Shown one piece after another: positions 32,401 to 41,671 of a DNA stretch of 64,000 nucleotides (position 1 is the first letter of the stretch; every line of letters begins with the position of its first letter). Made by a program: the position numbers and the translations under genes. The DNA lies in contig OZ024874.1 in NCBI GenBank assembly GCA_964017185.1, forward strand, positions 50,744,856 through 50,808,855, given 5' to 3'. A model generated the notes under the pieces. It worked only from the letters and a program-made list of their open reading frames with translations. It was not told where the DNA came from and did no database searches. Origin of the DNA: Rugalucina vietnamica (lineage: Eukaryota; Mollusca; Bivalvia; Lucinida; Lucinidae).

Positions 32401-34586
32401 AAATGTTTTTCTAAATTTCAGGCATGGGCTATGGTTCTGACAGCGAGGAGGACGAACAGGCAGCAAACAAGGCTTCACCGAGCAGCAGCAATTCCTCATC
32501 GGGGTCGGAGTCCGACAGCGAATATGAGGAGAAAATCAAACAGAAGCGGTCGGTGTTCGAGAAGAAACAGCGACATAGACTAGAGGAACAAGATAGAGAA
32601 GAGCAGCTCAAGATTGAGAAAAAGAAAGGTAATGGCTCTCTTAAATAGATAGAAAATTGAGATACTGAATTTTAACTACACAGGGAGTGCCGCTATGGAT
32701 CAAAGTTCTGTCACTGGAATCAGAAGGAAGAAATTAACACACACACGCACACACACACACAAAAAAAAAAAAAACAACAAAAAAAAAAACATGGTTTAAG
32801 TGCATAATTTAAAATTGACAATTTGACTGAAAGTGATTTGATTTATATTCTCTTAAAAGTTTTGTGTATTTTGTGTCTATGATAAACTAGTCTTACTAGA
32901 CTTTGACAAAACTGGCCACAAAAATGTAGCTTACTTTTGTCCAAGGACAAACCAAGTTTATTAACAGCAACTAAGGTAAGTAACTTCATTAATTCTCTGC
33001 AGTTTGTAGACCCACAGCCTGTTTTTTGACTTGATTGATTCTGAAGGGTAGTGGGGTGCCCTAAGTGGTAGACAAGGAATCAGAACTAAGAGGTCCTGTG
33101 TTCAAACACTACCTCCTCAGGGTTGTGTACTTTAACAGTGCACATTTACTCCTGGTAGAACAGGTGCCATCCAAGAACCCTAGGCCACATCTAGATATGA
33201 CTGAAAAAAATGTTGACCAGGACTGAGAATCAAATTGCTTGTAAAAAAAAAAAAAAAAAAATCTTCAGCCTGGAGATATTAACGAAATGTTCTACTTAGG
33301 TGCTCTCTAAGGTATCAATGCTTTAAAGCACTGCAGAGTAGTCATTTTCAGGGATCATTTCCTTTTACCTTTGCCTGTGTTTTTCAGAGGAAATCCGGAA
33401 TACACCAGCTTTCTTGAAAGATCCTCTCACTGAAAAACCAGACTATCCATTTCATAAAAAGAATGAAGCAATTCCCGGTTTAGATACCAAAGCTGACTCA
33501 GATAATGAGGATAAAAAGTCTAGTTCTAGTTCAAAACATTCTAAATCCAAAGAAAAACAAATAAAGACAGAAGAGAATCATTCTGATGAAAAGAGGAGTA
33601 AAAAGAGATTATCTTTAGAGCAGAAAGTTAAGAAAGAACGGAGCAGTTCAAGCAGTAGTTCTAGCTCCTCGGATTCTAGTTCGAATTCATCCGAGGATTC
33701 ATCCTCGGATAGTGATTCATCATCCTCATCCTCGGGAGGAACCGAATCAACTCCTCGGGCAAAAATTAGCAAGTCAAAACGTCAGAGCAGTTCTAAGAAG
33801 GGAGCGAGTGGGAGGGAAAGTAGGGACTCAAGGGCAAGGCATAGCCGTGATGACGACAGTAAATATAGCTCAAGTAAAAGTAAGAGACAATCTTTGGATA
33901 GTAGCAAATATAGGGATAGGTCGCGAAGTAGGGAAAGGGAATCGGGAAGGCGAAGGGATAGAGACTCAGCTGATAGGGAAAGGGAAAGAACTAGGGATAG
34001 GGGATCTAAGAGTGACAGTAAGAGAAAACGCTCAGATAGGTCTGATAGTAGGGACAGACATAGAAATGGGGATCAGTATGAAAGTTCCTCTAGCAAAAAG
34101 AAAGATAAATACAGGGAGGGGGAAAGGGACAGAAAATATAAAGAAAGAAGTGGGTCATATGAAAGGGAAAAATACAGGGAAAAAGAAAAGTCTAGTAAGA
34201 AAAAGAAAGATAATGATAGGGAAAGAGATAGGGAAGGGAGTAGAGAAAGGGGTTATGAAAGGGGAAGGGACGGAGACCATTATAGGTCACTGGATAACTC
34301 ATATGATGATAGGGCAGGGGGAGATCATTATGATGAACGCGAAGAAAAATCTAAGAAACGTTCATATAGGGAGGAAAGTTCTAGTGGTTATTCCAAATCA
34401 GGAAGGAGTAAACGTAGTCGCTCAAGATCGATGGATAGCGATCGACGTAGCAGCAAGTACAAGAGATCGAGTAGGGATAGTCCCACTCTGTACAGTCGAC
34501 AGCGGTCAAGGCGAGATGACTATGAGGATGAGTATTATGAAAGAAGCGGTAAGAAGTCAAGTCGAAAACACAGGTCTAGATCCTAA
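23362..34586 (+). CDS. PNISR: PNISR, arginine/serine-rich PNN-interacting protein (11 coding exons)
   Basis: PNISR is a nuclear-speckle SR-related protein that interacts with pinin and is linked to pre-mRNA splicing. The reconstructed protein is about 856 residues; vertebrate PNISR is about 800. Visible landmarks: an N-terminal Trp/Gln-rich start; DWAALAKQWIAQRE at residues 27-40; a Pro/Gly/Gln-rich region; SLPAWIREGLEKMEREKQKK around 223-242 starting a charged coiled coil; a serine/proline block; RRMLTEILLAVTD around 337-349; ARQLAKSSALASL around 373-385; GYGSDSEEDE; and a ~400-residue C-terminal RS/RD/RE domain ending SGKKSSRKHRSRS. Start choice: the first in-frame ATG follows a clean acceptor by 12 bp and the second residue is the family's Trp. 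All ten introns are GT-AG with matching phase. The frame is open throughout, so the gene looks functional. Introns are rich in MITE-1 and one carries a satellite. Confidence 0.93.
23747..23974 (+). CDS. PNISR: PNISR coding exon 2
   Basis: The acceptor TTTTGCAG ends at 23746. The exon encodes VDWAALAKQWIAQRE, the conserved N-terminal motif of the family, then an Ala/Pro/Met-rich run and an acidic segment. The donor gtatgg starts at 23975, phase 1. Confidence 0.92.
24275..24592. mobile_element. MITE-2 copy (TGCACCAGTCATTTG ends)
   Basis: About 50 bp inverted ends read TGCACCAGTCATTTGCAACC and continue to GGCCCCCTCGGGGCCGGGAA. The interior is rich in CCCGGG/GGGACTTT phrases. It lies in PNISR intron 2, and its right end touches the next MITE-1 copy. 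Other copies: 36006-36702 and 38047-38641. Confidence 0.85.
24593..24830 (+). mobile_element. MITE-1 copy in PNISR intron 2
   Basis: Palindrome-core copy with the core at about 24635-24695. It ends at CAGGCTCA 15 bp before the exon 3 acceptor, so it leaves only a short pyrimidine tract of host sequence. Confidence 0.85.
24845..24948 (+). CDS. PNISR: PNISR coding exon 3
   Basis: Encodes a Trp/Gly/Gln-rich segment (FQNDQWGWGGMPQQQW). The acceptor TTCTTTCAG ends at 24844, just 15 bp after the right end of a MITE-1 copy. The donor gtaagc starts at 24949, phase 0. Confidence 0.9.
25204..25424 (-). mobile_element. MITE-1 copy in PNISR intron 3, inverted
   Basis: The terminal AGCCGCGTCAGGAGAAAA and TTCTCATGACGTGGCTCA are present. 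The order of internal segments (GTCTAACACAAACCGG first) is the reverse of the plus copies. The central palindrome is largely lost; only GCACTGATCTGTGC remains. Confidence 0.75.
25521..25607 (+). CDS. PNISR: PNISR coding exon 4
   Basis: 29 codons with a repeated F(D/E)YNHG motif (FEYNHGSFQQFDYNHG), comparable to the NQFDYQHG segment of the family. The acceptor TTTTTTCAG and donor gtaagc are clean, phase 0. Confidence 0.9.
25893..25901 (+). promoter_or_regulatory. Tandem NAGNAG 3' splice site of PNISR exon 5
   Basis: The sequence TTCTCCAGCAG|ATG offers two acceptors 3 bp apart. Using the first adds one Gln to the protein. Such NAGNAG sites are often both used in animals; usage here needs transcript data. 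Confidence 0.75.
25899..26052 (+). CDS. PNISR: PNISR coding exon 5
   Basis: Encodes a Pro/Arg/Gly-rich segment (PPWGRGPPPNDQYPPPH) and an acidic EEEEED run. The donor gtaaga starts at 26053, phase 1. The start is 25899 or 25902, depending on which AG of a CAGCAG acceptor is used. The open frame beyond 26052 into intron 5 is not coding. Confidence 0.88.
26222..28172. repeat. ~450 bp tandem satellite within PNISR intron 5
   Basis: It starts AGCTCACCTGAGCCGTTAGG and ends CTCAGGTGAGCGTTTACAGG...CTGGTCT. In between are four diverged units of about 450 bp, each with TCTGAAACCGSTTGGCCAA (about 26322, 26775, 27223, 27675), CATGACCAARATGGCCGC, GATGACCTTGACC and CAAGGTCAACATAGGTCGCC. Single degraded units recur at 36765 and 41672. 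It is a mobile, tandemly amplifying repeat whose inverted CTCACCTGAGC/CTCAGGTGAG ends suggest a TIR element with internal tandem repeats. Confidence 0.85.
28298..28535 (+). mobile_element. MITE-1 copy in PNISR intron 5
   Basis: A well-preserved copy, ATGAGCCGCATCGTGAC to ACGAGGTGGCTCAT. The central palindrome has arms of about 32 bp meeting at GCGGTTACCGC. It ends 32 bp before the exon 6 acceptor. Confidence 0.88.
28566..28771 (+). CDS. PNISR: PNISR coding exon 6
   Basis: The strongest family match: AAKRKSLPAWIREGLEKMER, followed by a long Lys/Glu/Ala-rich coiled coil. It ends PRVPRKSRF, with the donor gtaagt at 28772, phase 0. Confidence 0.95.
29134..29277 (+). CDS. PNISR: PNISR coding exon 7
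   Basis: 48 codons. It starts with the acidic DSDDEDDSRS, continues into SP/RS repeats (SRSLSPAPMKRSPKRSPSP, likely phosphorylation sites by family analogy) and ends EEEKQMEL. The acceptor TTTCTCTAG ends at 29133; the donor is gtttgt. Confidence 0.92.
29652..29870 (+). mobile_element. MITE-1 copy in PNISR intron 7, palindrome partly deleted
   Basis: The ends and flanking blocks match the family, but the right arm of the palindrome is shortened (AGATCAGCTGTGCAGTAACT directly followed by GCAGTGTCTTTG). It ends about 18 bp before the exon 8 acceptor. Confidence 0.8.
29888..29999 (+). CDS. PNISR: PNISR coding exon 8
   Basis: Encodes MVKVRRMLTEILLAVTDVEL and KDVYRKAKQ, a conserved helical block of the family. 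The donor gtagta starts at 30000, phase 1. Its acceptor lies about 18 bp after a MITE-1 copy. The longer open frame past 29999 is intronic. Confidence 0.92.
30600..30810 (+). repeat. Probable SINE remnant in PNISR intron 8
   Basis: A box-A-like TATGGCTTTGTTGTTAGAAC is followed by a degenerate body, ending with TGGGATGTTAAACCACCAAAC. That tail resembles the GGGACGTTAAACCCC SINE tails at 35640 and 42058. Much decayed. Confidence 0.45.
31479..31532 (+). CDS. PNISR: PNISR coding exon 9
   Basis: A 54 bp micro-exon encoding APARQLAKSSALASLTSL, almost identical in kind to the family's APAKQLAQSSALASL segment. The acceptor ACAAAG has a weak pyrimidine tract; the donor gtaagt is strong. Confidence 0.92.
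31898..32108 (-). mobile_element. MITE-1 copy in PNISR intron 9, inverted
   Basis: TGAGCCATCTCGTGAGAGAA at the left and TTTTCTCATGAGACAGCTCA at the right, with internal blocks in reverse order and a damaged palindrome. ATTT flanks both ends, a possible target-site duplication. Confidence 0.75.
32139..32378 (+). mobile_element. MITE-1 copy in PNISR intron 9 with 20 bp flanking repeat
   Basis: A complete copy with the best-preserved ends (ATGAGCCGCATCATGAGAAA ... TTTTCTCGCGTCGCGGCTCA). It is bracketed by an exact 20 bp direct repeat, AGATGGTTGTGGATGGGTAT (32119-32138 and 32379-32398). It ends about 40 bp before the exon 10 acceptor. Confidence 0.88.
32422..32628 (+). CDS. PNISR: PNISR coding exon 10
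   Basis: Encodes GMGYGSDSEEDEQ, a Ser-rich acidic stretch and a Lys/Glu/Arg coiled coil. The acceptor ATTTCAG ends at 32421, 41 bp after a MITE-1 copy. The donor gtaatg starts at 32629, phase 1. Confidence 0.92.
33045..33260 (+). repeat. SINE-like remnant in PNISR intron 10
   Basis: A tRNA-like start (GTGGGGTGCCCTAAGTGGTA, then GTCCTGTGTTCAAACACTAC as a box-B-like motif) with a body and a poly(A) run of 18 at about 33243-33260. Confidence 0.55.
33388..34586 (+). CDS. PNISR: PNISR terminal coding exon 11 (RS domain)
   Basis: 399 codons plus TAA. It starts EEIRNTPAFLKDP, then a Ser/Asp-rich tract, then hundreds of residues of RS, RD, RE and SK dipeptides, ending SGKKSSRKHRSRS. RS domains mediate splicing-factor contacts and speckle localisation and are SR-kinase substrates (family knowledge). 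A second open frame of 338 aa over the same DNA is a by-product of the purine-rich codons. Confidence 0.95.
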
Positions 34587-34956
34587 CCAAGGTGGGAATC
34601 TTTTCATACATCTTTCTTTGTATTTATTTGTATACAATTATAATTCACAATTAGAGTCATTTTTAGGGAACCTTAAGATATATTGCCATGCAGTGGCTGA
34701 AAATAAGAAATTCAAATTTGATTCTTAAGAATACCATTGGTTTAATTTTTACACCTTTGAAGATTATTTAACATTTCAAAATTACAATTGTTTATGAAAT
34801 GTGCTAAGCCTTATATGAAACACGTATAATTATGATAAAATACATATATTGCATACTGGTAATGTATGATTAAATCTACTAAACTTTGCTTCATACAATT
34901 AATATGATGCTTGACTAGATCTTACATTTCATACCAATATTCCTCGAATTATTTCA

Positions 34957-34962
34957 AATAAA
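34957..34962 (+). terminator. Candidate PNISR poly(A) signal (proximal)
   Basis: AATAAA about 370 bp after the stop codon in AT-rich sequence. Confidence 0.5.
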
Positions 34963-35211
34963 TAACATATCTCTGAAAGCATTTATGTAAGATCTTCAGT
35001 GTATACTAGAAAAGAATGAACAACTAAGCAGGTAAGTAGTACCTTTGCATGCTTAAGGACACAAATTTGGAAGGGGCCATGTTTTCATTTTTCAGGAATA
35101 TGTACATAAGCAAGAGACCCAACATTTACACACCTACAAACCATGATGAAGTCCTGTGATGACCAACCAACTGTTGAATCTTGTAATTATTTGTCATGAA
35201 ATTTCCACTGA

Positions 35212-35217
35212 AATAAA
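35212..35217 (+). terminator. Candidate PNISR poly(A) signal (distal)
   Basis: AATAAA about 625 bp after the stop codon and 37 bp before a MITE-1 copy begins. Transcript data would be needed to choose between the two signals. Confidence 0.45.
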
Positions 35218-35253
35218 TTTTTACCACTTATTATTGTTACCTGTTTGTAAATC

Positions 35254-35466
35254 ACCCGCATCACGAGAAAACCAGGTTTTTGCCTAGTATGCAAAAAAAG
35301 GTGCAGATCTCAGCTGATCAGCACCTTTGTTTTCACTACACAATCAGTATAATTCCTCCTCTACATATATCCAAACATTTCAAGATTCTAGCTTTCTGCT
35401 GTGGATGTGTTGGCCAGTTTGTGTTGGACCTGGTCGGAAACGCCAAAGACCGTTTTTCTCGCAAAA
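35254..35466 (+). mobile_element. MITE-1 copy downstream of PNISR, palindrome collapsed
   Basis: Left end CCGCATCACGAGAAAACCAGG; the core is reduced to AGGTGCAGATCTCAGCTGATCAGCACCT, so most of the loop is deleted. The right end is cut after TTTTTCTCGC. Confidence 0.8.
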
Positions 35467-35559
35467 TATTTACAAGAGAAGCTGTTTTTGGGGACTTAAA
35501 AACTTGGGCTGTCACCAACTGCTATGATAAAGATAAAGCAGCTCTTACCCAAAGGTGAG

Positions 35560-35675
35560 CCTTTCAGCTACCAAAATCTTTCCCAGTAGGATGAGACTTT
35601 AAACCTAGGTCCCATCTCCACATGACCGTAGCTGTTGTTGGGACGTTAAACCCCAAATTAATCAACCAACAATAA
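35560..35675 (+). repeat. SINE 3' tail fragment
   Basis: CATCTCCACATGACCGTAGC followed by TGTTGTTGGGACGTTAAACC: a tail seen in degraded form at 29555, 42040 and 62390. No tRNA head is recognisable. Confidence 0.5.
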
Positions 35676-36005
35676 GTATTTCAATGGGCGCTAACTCCGA
35701 GTCGATTAATATGTGATCTGGCTGGATTGCATTTCCTACAAGAATGAAAAAGGTGGCATATCACATGAATATGGTACTTTGGTTTCCACATAGATTTGTT
35801 AATATCTGACAATAAAATTTAAAATAACAATATGCATGAAGAGTAAGATTACTAGCTCTTTCCCAGCAAAGCAGCCATCCGGCTAAAATCAAAAACAAAG
35901 ATGGAGAGCACAACTGAGAAACAGTGTACAAATGCTTTACTTGTATCCTCACCCTTGTTCTGCAAGTCATTAATGAAATAATGGTTCTAGTGCCCAAGTC
36001 TTTTG

Positions 36006-36702
36006 TATCCACAGCCACCTGGGGCTGGGGAATAGCGTGGACTTTACTATTTAAAAGCGTTCCGGTTTTAAAGCCCTGCTAAAAGCCTGGAAGTGCAGGT
36101 TCAAGATTAGTGGTAAAATCCCTGCAAAAAGCCCGGAGGCTGACAACAGAGTGGAACAACAGCTAGGAGTTGTTCTTGTAAAAAAAATAAGTGGAGCATG
36201 AATTTCTGCATTTAAACGTACATGTACATTGGCAATTTGATGGCCCCAGTGGCCGAGCACTGTTTCTTAATCACTCCATCATCTCACCGATGTGTCTGGT
36301 GCGGGTTCGAGCCCAGCTCTGGCCACATGTGAGACAAGTCATGTTCTGCTTGCGGGTGTGCCAGGTGGTTTTTCTCGGGGGGTTCTCCCGTTTTCGCCCC
36401 ACCTACTACTGATTGGTCTGTCTCATATGAGCTGAAATAATCTTGAAAGATATGTAAAACTGAATAAAAAAAAAATAAAATAAAAAAAAAATAAAAATAG
36501 ATTTGCAAATTAAACAAGAACCATAAATAAAAGTAATTAAATATTAAAAATACAATTAATATCTAATTTGAATTAATGTGACCATGTATTGTCAGGAAAT
36601 ACATTGACTCCTCAGATGTTAAATCCGGGCACTTTAGCCCCGCTGTGTCCCAGCTATTTCCGGCCCTAGTGGGGCAGGGATGCAAATGACTGGTGCACAA
36701 TA
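36006..36702. mobile_element. MITE-2 copy split by a SINE
   Basis: The left part (CAGCCACCTGGGGCTGGGGA on) and the right part (CCCGCTGTGTCCC ... ATGCAAATGACTGGTGCAC) match the two halves of the family. The middle is occupied by the SINE at 36242-36500. Confidence 0.7.
36242..36500 (+). mobile_element. tRNA-derived SINE-B copy (Ser/Leu-like head, A-rich tail)
   Basis: GGCCCCAGTGGCCGAGCACTG and GTGCGGGTTCGAGCCCAG form the tRNA-like head. The body matches 14990-15226 (ACATGTGAGACAAGTCATGT, TGCGGGTGTGCCAGG, CTGAAATAATCTTGAAAG). It ends in an A-rich AATAAAAAAAAAATAAAATAA-type tail. Confidence 0.85.
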
Positions 36703-36764
36703 CAGTAGAGGTGGGTCATTTATTTCATTATAATAGAAACTTTGAAACTACTATTGTTTTTAGC

Positions 36765-36960
36765 TCTTGAGCCATAAGGCTCACAAGGTGAGCTTATAGT
36801 ATACCCATGATCCAGCGTCTGTCTACTTAATCGATGATACTCCAATTTTGTATTAAACCGATACAAAATCTGGGATCTAAAGTATATGTAAATAGTCCAT
36901 TATGTCACTTGACCATAATGGCCGCTATGCCAATTATATGCTAGTGTTCAATGAAAACGC
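36765..36960. repeat. Degraded single unit of the intron 5 satellite
   Basis: GAGCCATAAGGCTCACAAGG then GTGAGCTTATAGTATACCCATG match the start of the 26222 satellite, and CATAATGGCCGCTATGCC matches its interior. Confidence 0.7.
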
Positions 36961-38046
36961 ACCACTTCTCAGATATGCTTTATGTTGAGATGTACAACCT
37001 TTTGTCCATTTGATGTACAATTTTGTTGACCTGGTGTAATGAAATGTTTCCAGCAATAATTCTATTCCTCCGCTGCCTTTACGAGGGTGATCCAATAATG
37101 AATGGAACTTTTCTCATATTTGATAAACCCTGCTGACTTACTCAAGTTTACTACTTTCATTTACCAGATATATATCTGGGCCCAGAATTACAATGCTTCC
37201 TTAAGGACCACCTTAGTTAAGGTGATAAATTTTGACTCAATATTTTACCGTAAAATGAATAACTGCTTTTACGAAAATATACAGACGTATATAGTGAAAT
37301 GTCATTTACTTAATAAAACCGATAAGTTATGTATGTTTAGTATGTTTTAGATGCATCTTTTTGGATGCTCAGTTTCTCCACCTTAACTAAGGTCTTCCTT
37401 AATTTTAAGGGAGGATTATCATTCTGAGCCCTGATCTCTCTATAGAGCACATTTTATCAGATTTGCTCAACAACTTCGGTTGCTATGGTTACTTGAACAC
37501 TACTTGTGTAGTATCTAGGGCCACTATCTGTCCTTTGAACTAATATAACCTATTAAAATGGAGCTATGCCACACATTTTGAAGAAGATAACTGATCATAC
37601 TTGAGTATTGTCTGTGTTAAACATCATCTTCAAAAGATTTTTCTGCAGTCAATTTGGATCTAGCGTTAGTGACCGAGAGGTGGTTGCCTAGCAACCATTC
37701 TACTCTAAGAATTGTTACTTAATGCATTTTCTGAGTTCTGTGGTTGCTAGGCAACATAAATCTAAAAGGTCAGTTGTCTCTTTTGTAATTCATTTGTAAT
37801 ATTTGCACTGTAACTGATAATTTCAGGTTCATAACAATTTATTATGTCATTTATACTCGGGCTATGAAATATATCCCACCCCCTTCATTGTGTTTTTTTT
37901 TTTTTTTTTTTTCGCAAACAACACCCAGCTTTTCTTGCAAAAATGCTCACCCTGTTTAAAGTTTCAGCTGTATATAGTGATATTTGCAGCATATAAAGCC
38001 AGCAATGCATGGTATAAACTACAGAGTGTCTTTTAAGTACATATTA

Positions 38047-38641
38047 TGCACCAGTCATTTTTATCACCGGCCCCCTAGAGGGGGCCAAGGATAGCAGTGA
38101 CATGGCGGGACTTAAGTGCCGGAATTAACTTCCGATGAGTCCCGGCAGTGCCGGTGATAAGCCAGGGTTTTAATTTCCCGCCAATATAGCATTTTCGTGT
38201 CCAACCACACATTGAAACATGAATATCTCGCATTAATTTAAGAACTATTTAGCTGTGTTTTCACATTTAATCACTAATTTCATGAGCTGTTTTATTCTAG
38301 TATGCAAAATTTAAAGAACATGAATTAAGTTCATTTAATGCCAAAGTTTCCCTACTGATGTGTGTGTATGTGTGGGTGCGTGTGTGTGTTTTGTGTTTCT
38401 AAATAGTTTTCTCTGACACCACATAGCCAACATGCCTAATCTCACCACCATGGAGTAATGATTATTCATATAGCTTAAGTATTTTGTCCCCGGGGGATCA
38501 GGGCTTTTAGCAGGAATTTTACCCAAAATTTGGCCCCGCAGGGCGGGGCGTTTACCAGGGCTTTGAAATTTGAAAAGTTAAAAGCCCCGCTATTCCCCGG
38601 CCCTAGGGGTGCCGGGGAGGGGATACAAATGACTGGTGCAT
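38047..38641. mobile_element. MITE-2 copy, long form
   Basis: TATGCACCAGTCATTTTTATC at the left and ACAAATGACTGGTGCATTA at the right. The interior is longer (about 595 bp) than the 24275 copy (about 320 bp). Confidence 0.8.
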
Positions 38642-38666
38642 TACCCATGTGGCCATGGACTGTTTA

Positions 38667-40015
38667 CGAGGGACGATTTGAAAATACGTAGCGTGGTCCA
38701 TTATTTCAGTAACGGATCGGCAAACCAATACATGTTTGGTATCATTTTAATCAACTATCTTTCCCCCACGTTCTCACACTAGTTTCACGAAGGTGACATG
38801 ATGCAGTCAGAAAAAATATTATTGTAAACATGGGTACTGTTTGTATACTGGAAAAAGTGAAATTTCAATAAAATAGACAATTTATAATCATTTTTAAATT
38901 TAGCAGTGCATGAACACTATTTGATGGAATAAGATTATTTTGCACCATTTTGTAGCCCATCATAAAGGCAATTTATTATGCAAGTCTTGAATGAATTTGC
39001 AAATTCTTATAACTTAAAAACGAGACGGCAATATCTGCGTCTCTTGGAATTCTCTGCATTTTGTTCATTTTCTATGTCAAAACGCGCCCTTCACAATGCT
39101 TTTAATTTGAAAATATAAAATCAGCATTTGTTTGAATTTATTTTAAGTTTAGTTTCATACCAAGCACTGTTTCCCTGCTTCGTAACAAGACAACCAAAAA
39201 AATATTTAGAGCACAACAAATGGTAGATAACTGTTTAAAACTGGTCATGGGTATGGGTGATTTTAGCTAGGAGGAATAGTTTTGTTTGTATAAATTGAGA
39301 ACTGTGGCAAACAGAATGGTAAAAAAGAATTGTGAGTTAAAACCAATTACAAGAGTGATGACTGACAAGTTATCTTGAAGAAACTTCCTATAGTTTATAA
39401 GATATGAGGAGGTTAGTTACCCCACCCACTTCTTGAAAATAGGGGGTAGTGTCATTAAGATTCATTTTTATAGGAACCGAGTAAGATGAGACGACATATT
39501 TGCATGACGAAAATCCCTTTGTGCAATGATCACAACGAATAACGCAGAAAATATACTCAGATGTCACAAATCTTGCTGCAGTATAAGCCTTAATCTCAAA
39601 ACAAATTATGAAGAAAACGCGCAAAAATGCTATATGTTTTGAAACGGTACAGCTTTTATAGTAATCAATATTTTTCGCATCTAATTATACTAGCCGTGCA
39701 AGCAATAACCGCAGAAGACATCTACAGGAATAGAATTCCAAGAGATATCGCTTATTTGTTATAATGTGATATCGAATTAGGTCACTGATTTTCTGTTGAT
39801 TTTTCTCAATATTTTTTTCGAAAATATCCGCCAGTATATAAACATGCCTTCATTTTGAGCGTGCGAGGCACGTGCATGACTAGTCGCTCTACAAAAATCA
39901 ATGCATCATCTTGAAGAAGAGAAATTCTACTTTATATACATGTATTACTTTGATATATTTAGCAACGCATTAGGAAATAGCGATACCATACAACGAACTT
40001 TCCAATCGTCCCTCG
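38667..40015. mobile_element. Nested 1.35 kb TIR element with CGAGGGACGATT ends
   Basis: CGAGGGACGATTTGAAAA at 38667 and the complement of CGAGGGACGATTGGAAAG ending at 40015, both flanked by TA (38665-38666, 40016-40017). It sits wholly within the 37082-40164 element. The first six bases (CGAGGG) are the same as those of the outer element. No ORF. Confidence 0.75.
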
Positions 40016-40166
40016 TACTAACATTCTCTCGTTACTAGGCAATGGCAGGTTGTTGTTTAGATGTCAAATTTTAGCGGTGAATTGTTGAGCAACAATAATA
40101 ATTTACTCCCATTTTCATAGAAATAATTCAAAAAGTCCCATTCTCTATTATTGGATCACCCACGTA

Positions 40167-41670
40167 GTACACGACATTACGTCAGCCTACAAATTACGTT
40201 TATTCAGTTTCACCTAGACTTAGAATGATCCAAGAATGTCAGAAACGTGTTTCCGATTTGCGAGTAATTCCACTAGCATTTCGCCGCTTAGTAATCCCTT
40301 AACTCAGTAGAAACATGCGTCTATGCATGCATCAAAACGCTGTATATATTTCTTACAAAGTCGGACACAAATCGCTTGATCAACGGTTTCACACAAGCAT
40401 TCCATACAAAGTTGAATTTGGTTAAACAAACCCCAATATATGCAAAACGTCACCGAAATCTTTTTCCAGAATGGCGTTGGATGACTGACGTCAATATTTT
40501 AACTTTTGACATCGCATCTTGAAACGTTATAGAGTCAGAATTTCTGAAATTCGGTTTAGTTTGTCAAAATAAACACAAACCAGGTTTGCCGCGGTCTGAC
40601 AGGGAAAAAAATCTGAGAAATGTTTTTTTTTCCAGGTCAGGGAAAAGTCAGGGAATTTTGGTTTGAGTCTGGAAATTTGCAAAAAGGGGAGAAAGTCAGA
40701 GAAAATTTCCTAAAAACAATATTTTGTTCAATGGCTTTTCATTTCTTAGAATTTCTTTACCAATTAAAGACTTCTATAAATGATTATTTTTCTTAAATTA
40801 GATATTTTGTTTGTTAGGTAAATAATGTGGTTGTTGTACAATGATTTCAGAGGCTTACAAGTAAGCTCACTTTTTGTCCTAAATATGACATGTTTTTTCT
40901 TCAGTATTGACTCATTTTTACCTTGTTGCGTGATTAAAAATTGAGTGACCAAGATCTCAGTTGATAACATCAATTACTCAAGAGCATCTGGGGGCATAGG
41001 CGGCTCCCAGACCCCTGCCTACATAATGTCATTTTTATGTACACTCATAATCAGAAAGGACAAACATGTCATGGGGTAGGGAGCTTTTTTGGCCTGATCC
41101 CAACAGATAGTGCTGTATAGGGAGATGGAACTGTCTCTATTTGAAAGTCTTATTTACCACTTAGTAACAGTGAGAACAACAGACACGATTGTTTCTTTAA
41201 AAACTGTTTTTATGGAAGATTAGGTGGCTTTGAAGAGCTGAAATGGGAGTCGAAACGCCGTCAAAAACATCTGGAAAACTGAAAAGTCATGGAAAAGTCG
41301 AGGCATTTTGAAATGGAAAATGAGTGACAACCAATGATCATCTAGGTTCCGCATGTGTATGTTTTTTAACTGCTTAGTGTTAATCACCAAACGTTGTTTT
41401 ACGCTTTTACTTTATGGTGAACACTTTTCATACACAAAACGTCTCCTTGCTTTGACTTGATCGTAATTCTGCACAAGAAATTCAAACGCATTTCGAATGC
41501 TAGTCCCTGTGATCATGCGTTGGTCAAAATGTTGCATATGACGTCAAGTATTGAACATTTGATGTTTTCGAGGCACAATGAATGTCCAAATGCAAAACCT
41601 ACTGGCATGCTCTTTGTGTTAACTGGGCAAAGTTCACGCCTCGGTAGACATGGTAGAACTAGAGACTTAT
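40167..41670. other. No gene; one dispersed repeat phrase
   Basis: At 40600-40700 a block with TCAGGGAAAAGTCAGGGAATTTT occurs; a related GAAAAGTCATGGAAAAGTCG lies at 41281. No coding region is supported. Confidence 0.4.
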
Positions 41671-41671
41671 T

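Larger units (their letters stand above)
37082..40164. mobile_element. 3.1 kb mariner-type TIR element carrying nested elements
   Basis: The left end CGAGGGTGATCCAATAATG (37082) and the right end (complement of CATTATTGGATCACCC with one or two changes, ending 40164) are inverted. Both are flanked by TA (37080-37081, 40165-40166). TA duplication fits Tc1/mariner-type insertion. The end homology extends to about 33 bp, including GGRACTTTT. No transposase ORF remains; the interior contains a MITE-2 copy and a second TIR element. Confidence 0.75.

Noticed and set aside
33712..34728. 338-aa Arg/Gly/Ile-rich ORF
   Set aside because: It is an alternative frame of the PNISR RS-domain exon, whose own frame joins the upstream exons in phase.
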